From Egicoccus sp. AB-alg2 (GTDB lineage: Bacteria > Actinomycetota > Nitriliruptoria > Nitriliruptorales > Nitriliruptoraceae): a stretch of DNA of 64,000 nucleotides. The stretch covers positions 248,001 through 312,000 of the forward strand of contig NZ_JBGUAX010000006.1 in the NCBI RefSeq assembly GCF_041821065.1, read 5' to 3'. The notes beneath the pieces were generated by a model. The model worked only from the letters and a program-made list of their open reading frames with translations, had not been told where the DNA came from and ran no database searches. Shown piece after piece: positions 26,137 to 36,073 of the stretch; positions within the stretch are counted from its first letter, which is position 1, and the number at the start of each line of letters is the position of its first letter. A program made the translations under genes and the position numbers.

Positions 26137-26772
26137 CCGCAACCGACGCGGGGCCTGCGCGATGATCTCCTCGTCGTGGGTGGCGACGAGCACGGCACTC
26201 CCGGCGGCGGCCGCCTTGCGCAGCCCGTCCATGACGCCGGAGGCCCAGGCGGCGTCCTGGTGCCCGGTCGGCTCGTCGGCCAACAGCAGTCGTGGCACAC
26301 CGACCAGCGCCCGGGCCAGGGCCGTGCGCTGCTGCTCGCCCAGCGACACCTCGGACGGCATGCGGTGGGCGAGGTGGGCGATCCCGAACGCCTCCAGCGC
26401 GGTCTCCAGTCGCTGGGCGCGGACGGCGCGGTCCTCGCCACCGGCCAGGCGCAGCGGCAACTCGACGTTCTCGCCGATCGTCAATTCCGGCAGCAGCCCG
26501 AGCCGCTGCGGGGCGATGGCCAGCAGGTCCCAGCCCGGCGCCGTCACCGTCGTGCCGCGTTCACCCCACGCCAGCTGGCCCGTGTCGGGTGTCTCCCAGC
26601 CGGCGAGGATGTTCAGCAGCGTCGTCTTGCCGGACCCCGACGGGCCGGTCAGGACGACGAGTTCCCCCGGCTCGAGCCGGAAGGACACGTCGGCCAGCGC
26701 GACCACCTCCTCGGCACCGCGACGGTAGGTCCGGCCAAGACCGGACGCGATCAACAGCGGGGCGAGGCTCAT
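26110..26772 (-). CDS. ABC transporter ATP-binding protein, LolD/MacB type
   Basis: The 220-residue ATPase has Walker A GPSGSGKTT, Walker B LLLADEPTG and the H-loop VLVATHDEE. The signature motif reads VSLGEQQRTALARAL, with SLGEQ in place of the usual SGGQ, so the Gly after Ser is changed. This may weaken or alter ATP-dependent dimer closure. It is the last gene of a four-gene export cluster with a second ATPase and two FtsX-family permeases. Its ATG overlaps the stop of the second ATPase (ATGA). Confidence 0.9.
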   Translation of the reverse strand: MSLAPLLIASGLGRTYRRGAEEVVALADVSFRLEPGELVVLTGPSGSGKTTLLNILAGWETPDTGQLAWGERGTTVTAPGWDLLAIAPQRLGLLPELTIGENVELPLRLAGGEDRAVRAQRLETALEAFGIAHLAHRMPSEVSLGEQQRTALARALVGVPRLLLADEPTGHQDAAWASGVMDGLRKAAAAGSAVLVATHDEEIIAQAPRRLRLRDGRLIA

Positions 26773-27623
26773 ACGGTCCTGCCTGGTGGGGTGATGCGGA
26801 TGCCGTCGGCATCGACCGTGACGACGGCGCGACGGTCGGGGAACCGGGCGAGCTCCGACGGCGGGATCTGGACCCGACCGGAGTCGTCGATGACGGCCAG
26901 CACGCCGGCGTCGGTGGTCTCCGAGGCGACCGCGCCACGGTGCAGCGACAGGGTCCGCTCGGCGGCCTGCACCACCCGCGGATCATGGGTGGAGAGCACG
27001 ATCGCGACCCCACGGTCGGCCAGCAACCGCATCTTGCCGAGCAGCAGGTCCGCCGAGCCGGAGTCGAGTTCGGCGGTCGGTTCGTCGGCGATCACCAGCG
27101 ACGGCCGGCCGACGACGGCCTGGGCGAGCGCCACCCGCTGCTGCTGCCCGCCGGACAACTCGTGTGGACGATGGTCGCGCCGGTCCCCCAGCCCGAGGTC
27201 GCCCAGGAGGCCGTCCGCCTCCCCGGCCGCCTGCCGCCGCGACAGGCCCCGCAGCCGGCCGGCCTGGGCGACCTGGTCGAGCGCCGTGACGCCCGGCAGC
27301 AGGTTGTCGGACGGGCGTTGGAACATGAAGCCGACCTTGCGCCGACGCAGCCGGCGCAGGGCCCGGCCGGAGAGTTGGTCGATCGGTTCACCACCGAGCC
27401 GGACGGTGCCGGCGCTGGGCCGGTCGAGCGCGGCGAGGATGCGCAGCAGCGACGACTTGCCGCTGCCGGACGGACCGACGACCGCGGAGATGGTGCGTGC
27501 GGGGAAGCGGGCGTCGACCCCACGCAGGGCGTGCACCTCGCCACTGGCGATCGAGTAGATCCGCACGACCCCGGCGCACTCGGCTGCCATCGACGCGGTC
27601 ACGGAGCGACTGGACTCAGGCAC
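26769..27623 (-). CDS. ABC transporter ATP-binding protein with AbrB-like C-terminal tail
   Basis: It encodes 284 residues from the GTG at 27623, which has GGAGG 9 nt upstream and overlaps the permease stop by 8 bp. GTG at 27602 or ATG at 27590 are alternative starts. The core has Walker A GPSGSGKSS, signature LSGGQQQRVALAQA, Walker B LVIADEPTAELD and H-loop VLSTHDPRV. About 40 extra residues at the end (VLAVIDDSGRVQIPPSELAR and onward) resemble a SpoVT/AbrB strand pattern, an addition I know from some actinobacterial ATPases of FtsX-family exporters. It should power the adjacent permeases. Confidence 0.88.
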   Translation of the reverse strand: MPESSRSVTASMAAECAGVVRIYSIASGEVHALRGVDARFPARTISAVVGPSGSGKSSLLRILAALDRPSAGTVRLGGEPIDQLSGRALRRLRRRKVGFMFQRPSDNLLPGVTALDQVAQAGRLRGLSRRQAAGEADGLLGDLGLGDRRDHRPHELSGGQQQRVALAQAVVGRPSLVIADEPTAELDSGSADLLLGKMRLLADRGVAIVLSTHDPRVVQAAERTLSLHRGAVASETTDAGVLAVIDDSGRVQIPPSELARFPDRRAVVTVDADGIRITPPGRTV

Positions 27624-30206
27624 GGCGCAACACCTCCGCGACGTCGGCACGGTCGGCGCTCCGCTGCAGCGCCGCCGCACCGGCGATCCCGCCCGCCGCG
27701 AGCGCGCCGACCAGCACGAGCAGGACGGTGCCCGGCAGCACGACCCGCGGGCCGGGCAGGAGTTCGGGCAGCGGGTCGATCCCGCCGCCCACGGCCGCCG
27801 CCGCGAACAGGCCCAGCGCGGTGGCCAACCCGAGCGCGAGCAGCAGCAGCACGAGGACCTCGACCACCAATGCGAGCGCGTGTGCCCGCGAGGTGAGACC
27901 CATGCGGCGGGCCAGCGCGTAGGAGACCTGGAGGTCGCGTTGGCGCACGGCCACGAACAACAGGACGCCCAGCAGCGCCAGTCCCGTCGCCAGCGCACCC
28001 AACGCCTGCAACGCGCCGAGCGCCCACGACACGGCGACCAGCCGGGGCCGGGTGGCCTCGGCAGCGGCGGTCCGCACCGTCTCCGCGTCGACGCCGGCGA
28101 CCGCCAGCCGGTCCTCGGCGTCGTCGCCGGTGGCCCAGATCTCGCCGCGCCAGCGTGCCCGCGCCAGCCCGTCCGCGCCGCCGGCGACCGCGAGCGCCTC
28201 GGCCGTCTGCAGGCTGGCGACGAGCAGCGGCCGCCCGGCGGCCTGGCCGGGCAGGGCCTCGGCGCGGCCCACCACCTCGACCGGCACGCCGAAGCCGGGG
28301 ACGTCCAGTGCGGCCGGCTCGTCCTGCGCCCCGGCCACGAGGACGGGCAGGCGGCCCTCTCCCCCGGCGAGACGGGCGAGCAGGCCGTCGAGCGGCGTGC
28401 CCACCAGATCGCGGCGCCAGAACGCGACCTGGGCGAACGACTCGGGCGTGACCAGCAGCACGTCGACCTCGGCGTCGGAGGGCGCGACCCGGCCGCGGGC
28501 GCGCAGCAGCTGGGTGGTGCCGGCGGGCGGGGCCTCGTCGACCTGCTCGGCCGCCATCGGGGCCGTGGCCGCGGCACCAGTTGCAGGACGGCCTTCTCCT
28601 CGACCGCCGTCGCCAACGACGCCGACAACGCCGAGGTGTAGACGACCAGCCCGAGCGACGTCGCCGCCGCCCCGGTCAGCAGCAGCCCGGCGCCGCTGGC
28701 GGCGGCCAGCCGGCGGACGGCGAGGTAGGGCCCGGCAGCGCTCGCGCCGCCGAGGCGGCGCAGTCGCGGCAGCACACGCCGTGCGCCGCGCAGGATCAGC
28801 CCGACGCCGCCGATGAGCAGCAGGACCGGGAAGGCCAGCACCAGCGGTCCGAGTGCCGTAGCCCCTTCGACGTCGCGGACCCCACCGCCCGTCCGTAGTT
28901 GCGCGAGCGCGACGCCGGCCAATCCCAGGGCGACCAGCTCCCACGGGAACCGCCGCAGCCGGCGCACGCGTGCGACGCGGCCGACCCGCACCGACCGTCC
29001 CGCCACCACGGCGGTCGTCACGGCGACCACCACGGCCGCCGGCAGCAGCGAGACCGCGGCAGCAACGGCGGCGTCGGCGAGCACCGCGGCGGGCAACCCG
29101 CGCGGCGCGTTGGCGAGGGCCACGACCGCCACGGCGGCACCCCAGCCGCCGGCGGCGCCGGCGGCCAGCCATGGCAGCGCACGTCCCGCCGCCTTCGTGC
29201 CCTGCAGCGGCAGGGACCGGCCGCGCACGTTCTCCAGTCGTAGCTCGATGGCCCGCTGGCGCGCGGCGAACAGCGCCGCCATGCCGACGACCACCAGTGC
29301 GACCGCCTGTCCGGCCGTGCCGGCGATGCGCACGGGCCCGGCGACGGCGGCGACCGCCCGGTCGGCCTCGCGGACGACGTCGCTCAGCCCGACACTCGTG
29401 TCGACGTCGGTGCGTGACACGGCGTCCAACGCCCCGCCGAGGTCGGTGCGGGGGTCACGAGCGGCGCTCGCGACGCGGAGCAGCCGGCGGCGCGCACGGT
29501 CGGCGGCTGCCCGGCCTTCCAGCCCGGCTGGCACGGGCACCGCCCAAGTGGCCTGCACCTCGGCGCCCAGGGCCGTCGTGTCGGCCAGCACGTCGGCGAC
29601 GTCGGCGAACACGAGGTCCAGGGACCGGGCGGCGGGATCGTCACCGACCGCCACGGTGGCCGCCAGCGACCGAAGCCCTGCAGGGGCGGTCTCGGGATCG
29701 AGCGTGCGGTACACGCCGGCGATCGTCCGAGCGACGGTGTGATCGCCGCGCTGGAGCTCCACGACGTCGCCCGGTGCCAGACCGAGCTCCTCGGCGAGCA
29801 GCTCGGGCACGAGCAGCCCGCCGTCGCGGGCGCCGGCGAGCAGTTCCACCTGGTCGAGCGCGCCGGTCCGGGCGACGAGACGCATGCGACGGTCGTCACG
29901 TCCTGCGACCAGCGACATCGGGTCGGAGCGCAGCTGCAGCGCCGGTGCACCGAGGTCGCCGAGCGAGCCGGACAGCAGTCGGTCGATCTCCGCCGCCTGG
30001 GCGTCGGTCAGCGACCCGGTCGCGGCCACGCGGAGCCCGACTTCGTCGGGTTGGAGCCGCTGCAGTTCGCTGGCCGTCGCCGCGTCCCCCGCCGCAGCGA
30101 GGTACGGCGCCACGACCGAGGCGGCGAGGGCGAGCACGGCTCCGGCCGCGGCCAGCGCGATCCCGACCGGCGACGGACGCCATCGGTGCGACCGGTGCCC
30201 CATCAC
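27616..30206 (-). pseudogene. FtsX-family ABC permease, frameshifted
   Basis: The reading frame starts at a GTG at 30206, overlapping the upstream permease stop, and encodes a MacB/FtsX-like permease with an extracytoplasmic domain and several membrane helices. After VEEKAVLQL, near 28577, the homologous sequence jumps to another frame (GAAATAPMAAEQVDEAPPAG), which continues with the second extracytoplasmic domain and the last membrane helices to the stop at 27616. Restoring one base there (CTGGTGCC to CTGGGTGCC) would give a protein of about 863 residues parallel to the intact permease next to it. Either the gene is inactive or the base was lost in sequencing. Read without correction, the frame runs on misleadingly into the ATPase gene. 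Confidence 0.82.
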
Positions 30207-32917
30207 GTGCCCTCCCGCAGCAGGGCCGTGACGTCGGTCCGCGCGGCCCGCCGGCGGGCGAGTCCGACGGTGGCGATCACGGCGCCGACGGCGGCAGCCA
30301 GGATCGGGCCCGCCAGCTCCGTCGGCGTGGCGACCACGACCGGCAGCGGCACGGCCGGCAGCGGGTCGTAGTCGCCGGCGACCAGGCGCGCGGCCGACAG
30401 CCCGGCACCGGCACCCAGCAACGCGGCCCCGAGGACGAGCACACCCAGTTCGATGGTCTGGGCCGCGGCCTGTGACCGTGGTGGCAGCCCCATGCGGTGC
30501 AACAGGGCCGCGGACAGGGCACGGTCGCGGGTCTGTGCCAGGTGGTGGGCGAGCAACGCGGCGAGGCCGAGGGCCGCGATCGCCACCGCGAGCCCGCGCA
30601 GGAACCGGAACACGGCCACGACGGGCGCGATCGTCGGGGCGGCACCGAAGTCGGCCGCGAACGTGAACGTTTCGCTCCCGAACGCCGACGCCAGCTCCTC
30701 GCGCAGCTGCTCTGGGATCGCCGCGCCGCCGTCGAGCCAGAGTTCGTGCACGACGTTGGGCAACAGTCGGGCGCGGGTCGCGACGTCCTCGGGTTCGAGC
30801 GGACCGTCCGCGGCCACCACGATCGCGGGCCGTTCCCCGGTGATCCCGGGGAACACACCCGTCCGCGCCACCACCTCGACGTCCAGGTCGACCCCGGGTA
30901 CCTGCACCAGGCCGCGGTCGGGGACGCCCGCGCCGACCGCGACGACGGGCACCCGGCCGGACGCGGGGTTCCGCAGGGGCCCGAGCAGGTCGTCGAGTTC
31001 GACCGCACCCTCGCTCCGCGGCTGATAGGCGACCGCGCCGAACCGGTCCGGGTCGACCACCAGCACGTCGACGTCGCGGCGCTGGTCGAGCAGGCCGTCG
31101 TTGACGCGGCGCACCACCGTCGCGGCAGCGGGCACGGTCGCCATGGACGCCAGGACCTCGGCCCGGGAGGCGTCCGAGCGCGGGAGCTCCATGGTCGCGT
31201 CGGCCCCGACGAGCACACCGGCCTTCGCCGCCACGGTCACCTGCGCCGAGGCGGCGAGCGTGGCCCCGGCGACCAGGATCCCGACACCGGCCGAGGTGAC
31301 GAACAGCAGTGCCGCCGTGGTCACGGGCAGCGAGCGCAGCCGCCGGAAGGCGAGGAAGGCGCCGCCGCGCCAGCGCCAGGCGGTGGCGCGACGGTCGGCG
31401 GCGCCGACCCCCGCGCGCAACGCCGAGCGCAGCAGGCGGGCGCCGACGGCCGCCGTGGCCAGTATCAGCAGCAGCGGGAACGCGAAGACCAGGAGGTCCA
31501 CCTCGGCGCTCCCGTCGCCGCGCGACAGGACGGGTGGACTACCCGGGTCTCGCGCCCACCAGGCGACCGCGGCCAGCGCGACCAGCAACAGCTCGACGAC
31601 CGGCGGGAAGCGGACCTCGCCCGCCTGCGTCCGTGCCCGTGTCCGCGCCGTCACGCCCACCGTCGCGGCGACGACCAACAGGGCGGCCACCACGGCGGTC
31701 GGCGCCTGCACCCGTGCGACCGCCAGCAACGGAGCCGCGACCCCCTCGCCGAGTCGCAGCACCTCGGGCGCCGCGACGGCGAGCGCCCAGCCGGCGGCCA
31801 CACCGGCCGCGACCGCCGGTGTCGCCACGGTCGTGCTGCGCAGCGCCAGCCACAGCGGCGAGACGCCGCGAACCGCGTACAGGCGCGCCCGCGACAGGCG
31901 GTGACGGAACGCCTGCATCGCCGCGACCGCGACCACCGCCAGGGCCAGCACCTGCGCGGCGAGCCCGAGCCCGTCGACCGGGCGGGCCAGCAGCGCCAGC
32001 GACGTGTCGGTGCGCGCCACGGCCGACGCCAGCTGTCCCGACACGTGGGGCGCGTCGCCGAACCCGCCACCGGCCGCTGCCGTCAGGGCCTGCCCGAGCG
32101 GTGTCGTGCGGTCCACGGCGCGGCGCTCGACCTCGGTGAACCGCGGCACGAGCGCGGCGGCATCGGTCAGTGAGCGCTGCTCCCCGACCGGGACGTCCCA
32201 CGCCCCCACGAGCAACGGTGGCGTGTCACGTTCGTCCGTGGCCTCGGGCGAGACCGTCACGTCCGGCCTGCCTGCCGGGTCCCCGTGGAATGCCGCGCCG
32301 ACCAGAACGCCGAGGGTGTCGACGTCCATCAGCAGTGCGGGCGGCGGCACCATCGTCTGGGGGTTCTGGTCGTCGCTGACCAGCGCACTGACCGGACGCC
32401 AGAAGGCGGGCATGGCGTAGTAGTCGAAGTCCTCGACGATCGGGCCGAGCGGCACCTCGACGTCGCCGGAGGTGCCGCGCAGCCGCAGGGTGTCGCCGGC
32501 CCCCAGCCCCAGCCGCCCGGCGGACCAGGCGGTGACCGCGACCGGTCCGGGTCCGTCCGCGACGATCGCCGGCAGGTGCTCGAGCGCGTCCTCGAACCCG
32601 ACGAGGTTCACCTCCACCGAGCGGTCGCCGTCGGCCAGCGCCACGTCCCGGGCGAGCAGCCGCTGGTGCGGGGCGCCGGCGCCGAGTGCCGCCAGCTCCT
32701 CGCGCAGCAGCCGGTCGGCCTGCGCGACCACGGTCGGCGGGGTGGCCGCGGCCACGTCGACCGTCAGAGCCTTGGGGGCTTCGCCGTAGCTGGCGAGCTC
32801 GTCCTGCAGGAGCCGGTCGCCGCTGAGGGTCACGAAGACCGGCGCGGAGCCGCCCGCGACACCCAGCAGCAGGCCCGCCGCGACCAACCACGCGAGACGG
32901 CGCAGGCGCCCGAGCAC
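30203..32917 (-). CDS. FtsX-family ABC transporter permease
   Basis: The 904-residue product starts at a GTG at 32917 (GGAAGGGG upstream). An N-terminal signal-anchor helix precedes a large extracytoplasmic region (about 30-310). Membrane helices follow at about 315-350 and 360-470, then further helices, a second extracytoplasmic region, and three C-terminal helices ending in RRRAARTDVTALLREGT. It aligns with the frameshifted permease that follows, including KAGVLVGADATMEL and DVDVLVVDPDRFGAVAYQ. These two permeases and two ATPases probably formed one export or lipoprotein-release system. The substrate is unknown. Confidence 0.88.
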   Translation of the reverse strand: MLGRLRRLAWLVAAGLLLGVAGGSAPVFVTLSGDRLLQDELASYGEAPKALTVDVAAATPPTVVAQADRLLREELAALGAGAPHQRLLARDVALADGDRSVEVNLVGFEDALEHLPAIVADGPGPVAVTAWSAGRLGLGAGDTLRLRGTSGDVEVPLGPIVEDFDYYAMPAFWRPVSALVSDDQNPQTMVPPPALLMDVDTLGVLVGAAFHGDPAGRPDVTVSPEATDERDTPPLLVGAWDVPVGEQRSLTDAAALVPRFTEVERRAVDRTTPLGQALTAAAGGGFGDAPHVSGQLASAVARTDTSLALLARPVDGLGLAAQVLALAVVAVAAMQAFRHRLSRARLYAVRGVSPLWLALRSTTVATPAVAAGVAAGWALAVAAPEVLRLGEGVAAPLLAVARVQAPTAVVAALLVVAATVGVTARTRARTQAGEVRFPPVVELLLVALAAVAWWARDPGSPPVLSRGDGSAEVDLLVFAFPLLLILATAAVGARLLRSALRAGVGAADRRATAWRWRGGAFLAFRRLRSLPVTTAALLFVTSAGVGILVAGATLAASAQVTVAAKAGVLVGADATMELPRSDASRAEVLASMATVPAAATVVRRVNDGLLDQRRDVDVLVVDPDRFGAVAYQPRSEGAVELDDLLGPLRNPASGRVPVVAVGAGVPDRGLVQVPGVDLDVEVVARTGVFPGITGERPAIVVAADGPLEPEDVATRARLLPNVVHELWLDGGAAIPEQLREELASAFGSETFTFAADFGAAPTIAPVVAVFRFLRGLAVAIAALGLAALLAHHLAQTRDRALSAALLHRMGLPPRSQAAAQTIELGVLVLGAALLGAGAGLSAARLVAGDYDPLPAVPLPVVVATPTELAGPILAAAVGAVIATVGLARRRAARTDVTALLREGT

Positions 32918-33022
32918 ACCCGGCCCCTTCCCGGCGGCCGCCTTCCGCGACCGCGTCGGCGGCGAACCTAGTCGCCGGGGCGGCCGGACGGCCGAAAGGT
33001 CAGAGGGTCGCGGCCGGGCCGG

Positions 33023-34708
33023 TCAGACCTCGTGGACGACGGGCAGGATGAAGGGGCGCCGCCCGGTCTCCGACCGCCAGAACGTCCCGAGTGCCTGCAC
33101 GACGTGGCGCTGCACGACCTGGGGGTCCTCGAACTTCACGCTGGCCATGCCGGCGAGCTCGAGGTCGACGGCCTTCTTCGCCTGCTCGAGGATGTCCTCT
33201 TCGGTGCCGACGAACACGACCCCCTTCTGCGAGACGATCACGTCGCCCACCGGGCCACCTTCGTGGGTGTCGATCGCGACGACGCACACGCAGATGCCGT
33301 CCTCGCCGATCCGCCGACGGTCGCGCAGCAGGGCCGGTCCGACGTCGTCGAGCAGCCCGTCGATGTAGACGTGGCTGGTCGGCACCGGCTCGCCGCGCGT
33401 GACGACGCCGTCCTCGAGCACGACCGTGTCGCCGTCCTCGCAGATCAGCACGTGCTCGGGCAGCGCGCCGGTGATCTCCGCGACCTCCGCGTGGGCGCGC
33501 AGGTGGCGGTACTCGCCGTGCACGGGCACGAAGTACTCCGGCTCGAGCACGTTGTGGAAGAGGATCAGCTCCTCGCGGCTGGCGTGGCCCGACACGTGTA
33601 CCGGCGCGAGCCCCTTGTGCACGACCCGGCAGCCGCGCCGCGACAGGTTGTTGATCGAGCGGTAGACGGCCTGTTCGTTGCCGGGCACGAGGCTGCTGGC
33701 GAGGATCACCAGGTCACCCTCGCCGACCTGGAGATGCTTGTGGTCGCCCGCGCCCATCAGCGACAGGGCGCTGAACGGCTCACCCTGCGAGCCCGTGGAG
33801 ATCACGATCAGCTCGCTGCGGTCGTACTGGTCGACCTCGTGCAGCTCGACGACCGCGTCGGGGTCGAACTCGAGGTACTCGAGGTCACGGGCGATGCCCA
33901 TGTTGCGCACCATCGACCGGCCGACGAACACGGGCCGGCGGCCGACCTCGGCGGCGGCGTCCAGGATCTGCTGCACGCGGTGGACGTGTGACGCGAACGA
34001 CGCGACGACGATCAGCCCGTCCTTCTGGGCGGCGATGTGCTCGCGCACGTTGCGGCCGACGGTGCGCTCGGTCGGCACGTGACCGGGCATGTCCGCGCCG
34101 GTCGAGTCGGCCAGCAGCAGGTCCACGCCCTCGTCGCCGAGCCGCGCGAAGTGGGCAAGGTCGGTGGGCCGATTGTCGATGGGCGTCTGGTCGAGCTTGA
34201 AGTCGCCCGTGTGCACGATGATCCCGTGCGGCGTGCGGAAGGCGAAGGCCACACCGTCGGGGATGGAGTGGCTGACCTGGATCGCCTCGACGACGAAGGG
34301 GCCCTCCTCGACCGTCTCGGCCGGCTCGATGACCTCGAAGCGGGGCTCGGGGATGTCCGGCCACTCCTCGAGGATCGCCTGCGCGAACGCGACCGTGAGC
34401 TGGGTGCCGTAGACGGGGATGCCGTCGCGGTCGAGGTCGCGCAGCAGGTACGGCAGTGCACCGATGTGGTCGAGGTGGCCGTGGGTGAGGAAGATCGCCT
34501 CGACGTCGTCGGCGCGTTCCCGGACCACGCTCCAGTCGGGCAGGATCAGGTCCACGCCGAGGTGCTCGGCGTCGGGGAACAGCACCCCGACGTCGACGAC
34601 GGCGAGCCGGCCGTCCACCTCGATGGTGGCCATGTTGCGGCCGATCTCGCCGAGGCCGCCGAGGAAGGTGACGGTCACGGGCGCCGCGTCGGATCCTGCG
34701 TCGGTCAT
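33023..34708 (-). CDS. rnj: Ribonuclease J
   Basis: RNase J is a metallo-beta-lactamase-fold endonuclease and 5'-3' exonuclease of mRNA decay and rRNA maturation. The 561-residue product has the zinc motif THGHLDHIG (H76, H78, D80, H81), the beta-CASP region with STGSQGEPFSALSLM, and the C-terminal domain. The ATG at 34708 overlaps the dapA stop. The dapA-rnj pair is conserved in actinobacteria. Confidence 0.96.
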   Translation of the reverse strand: MTDAGSDAAPVTVTFLGGLGEIGRNMATIEVDGRLAVVDVGVLFPDAEHLGVDLILPDWSVVRERADDVEAIFLTHGHLDHIGALPYLLRDLDRDGIPVYGTQLTVAFAQAILEEWPDIPEPRFEVIEPAETVEEGPFVVEAIQVSHSIPDGVAFAFRTPHGIIVHTGDFKLDQTPIDNRPTDLAHFARLGDEGVDLLLADSTGADMPGHVPTERTVGRNVREHIAAQKDGLIVVASFASHVHRVQQILDAAAEVGRRPVFVGRSMVRNMGIARDLEYLEFDPDAVVELHEVDQYDRSELIVISTGSQGEPFSALSLMGAGDHKHLQVGEGDLVILASSLVPGNEQAVYRSINNLSRRGCRVVHKGLAPVHVSGHASREELILFHNVLEPEYFVPVHGEYRHLRAHAEVAEITGALPEHVLICEDGDTVVLEDGVVTRGEPVPTSHVYIDGLLDDVGPALLRDRRRIGEDGICVCVVAIDTHEGGPVGDVIVSQKGVVFVGTEEDILEQAKKAVDLELAGMASVKFEDPQVVQRHVVQALGTFWRSETGRRPFILPVVHEV

Positions 34709-35616
34709 CGCTTGGCCTCGATCGCTTCGTAGACGCCGACGACCGCCTTGACCGTCTCCGGGGACGCCTCGGCGAGCGGGCCCCGCACCGGCCCGGCCGG
34801 CAGACCGAGGTGGTTGAGGGCGCCCTTCAGCGGGGCGGGAGAGGTCTCGGCGAACAGGGCGCGGTGCAGTGGCAGGCAGCGTAGGTGGAGTTCGAGCGCC
34901 CGGGCCGGATCGGACGGGAAGACGCGGACCATCTCCGCGAGCTCCTGGCCGACGAGGTGGGCGCTGACGGAGACCAGCCCGCGACCGCCGACGGCCAGCA
35001 CCGGCAGGTTCATCTCGTCGGAGCCGCACCACAGGTCGAACCCGCCCGGGGCGCCCAACGTCGCCAGGCGCACGTCGGCGGCCTTGCCGAGGTCGCCGGT
35101 CGCGTCCTTGACCCCGACGATGTTGGGCACGCCGCTGAGTTCGGTGAGCGTGGCGACCGACAGGGCGGTCACGGTGCGGCCCGGCACGTCGTAGAGCAGG
35201 ACCGGCAGGTCGGTCGCGTCCGCGACCGCGCGGAAGTGGGCCACCAGACCGTTCTGCTGGGGCTTGTTGTAGTACGGGGTCACGACGAGCACGGCATCGG
35301 CGCCGGCCTCGGCCGCCCGCGCGGTCGCCGCGACGGTCCGGGCCGTGTCGTTGGAGCCCGTGCCGATCATCACGGAGGCGTCGTCGCCGACCGCCTCGCG
35401 GACGGCGGCGAGCAACTCCCAGGGGGCCTCGCCGTGCAGGGTCGGTGACTCCCCCGTGGTGCCGTTGACCAGCACCGTGTCGCTGCCCGTGTCCACCAGG
35501 TGTCGTGCCAGGCGCCCGGCACCCTGGAGGTCGATGTCCCCGTCGGCGGTGAAGGGCGTGATCATCGCCGTCACGACGGCGCCGATGGGGTCGCTGGCCG
35601 CCGGCCCGCTGCTCAT
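34705..35616 (-). CDS. dapA: 4-hydroxy-tetrahydrodipicolinate synthase DapA
   Basis: DapA condenses pyruvate with aspartate semialdehyde in the lysine/diaminopimelate pathway. The 303-residue TIM barrel has the substrate loop NGTTGESPTL, tyrosines in VTPYYNKPQ, Y142 in LLYDVPGRT and the Schiff-base lysine K170 in VGVKDATGD. It begins at the ATG at 35616 and overlaps rnj by 4 bp. A TAGGAT -10-like box at 35682-35677 lies about 60 bp upstream. Confidence 0.97.
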   Translation of the reverse strand: MSSGPAASDPIGAVVTAMITPFTADGDIDLQGAGRLARHLVDTGSDTVLVNGTTGESPTLHGEAPWELLAAVREAVGDDASVMIGTGSNDTARTVAATARAAEAGADAVLVVTPYYNKPQQNGLVAHFRAVADATDLPVLLYDVPGRTVTALSVATLTELSGVPNIVGVKDATGDLGKAADVRLATLGAPGGFDLWCGSDEMNLPVLAVGGRGLVSVSAHLVGQELAEMVRVFPSDPARALELHLRCLPLHRALFAETSPAPLKGALNHLGLPAGPVRGPLAEASPETVKAVVGVYEAIEAKR

Positions 35617-35676
35617 GGTCTGCCTCGCGTCGTCGGTTCGCCGTGCCCGTTCGGGGTCACGACCGGCCGACGGCCT

Positions 35677-35682
35677 ATCCTA
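35677..35682 (-). promoter_or_regulatory. Candidate -10 (TAGGAT) of the dapA-rnj operon
   Basis: TAGGAT on the minus strand lies 60 bp from the dapA start. The overlapping plus-strand reading TATCCT (35676-35681) could serve the divergent gene at 35774, so the two transcription units may share a promoter region. Confidence 0.45.
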
Positions 35683-35773
35683 CTGGCCCGCACCGTCCCG
35701 CCCGGGCGCCGGGCACCGGTCCGCCGATCGGGTCGCGGCACCGGCCGACCGAACCACTCGCCAGGGAGCCGCC

Positions 35774-36073
35774 ATGATCCTGCACGCCGTCCGGTTCGAC
35801 TGCTCCGGCGTCGACGAGGCGGACCGCCGGGAGTTCGAGGACGGGCTGGCCGCGCTGGCCGACCTCGACGTGGTGCTGTGGCTGCGCGTCGGCCGGGACC
35901 TCACCGATCCCGCCGTCACGGGGCTGCTGACGGCGCACGCGGACGCCGACGCGCTGGAGGCCTACCGCGTGCACCCCGACCACCAGCCGAGCGTGCAGCG
36001 CGTGGCCAGCCTCGGCATCCCCGCGACACGCTTCGACATCGAGGTACCCGACGTCCCGGCGCAGGGCTCGTGA
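35774..36073 (+). CDS. Small Dabb-like (stress-response A/B barrel) protein
   Basis: The 99-residue protein starts at an ATG with AGGGAG 6 nt upstream. It has the alpha+beta pattern of Dabb dimeric barrels: an N-terminal strand ILHAVRFDC, a central strand VVLWLRVGRDLTD and a helix with EAYRVHPDHQPSVQRVAS. These resemble the conserved YxxHPxH segment of the family. Catalytic function is unknown. Its stop overlaps the GTG start of the next gene (GTGA), so the two are co-translated. Confidence 0.72.
   Translation: MILHAVRFDCSGVDEADRREFEDGLAALADLDVVLWLRVGRDLTDPAVTGLLTAHADADALEAYRVHPDHQPSVQRVASLGIPATRFDIEVPDVPAQGS

Noticed and set aside
26769-30206. One 1145-codon gene fusing an FtsX permease to an ATPase
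   Set aside because: The middle section (RPRPRWRPSRS and onward) is out-of-frame Arg/Pro/Ser sequence. The true permease continues in another frame after a one-base shift, and the ATPase has its own start and ribosome site.
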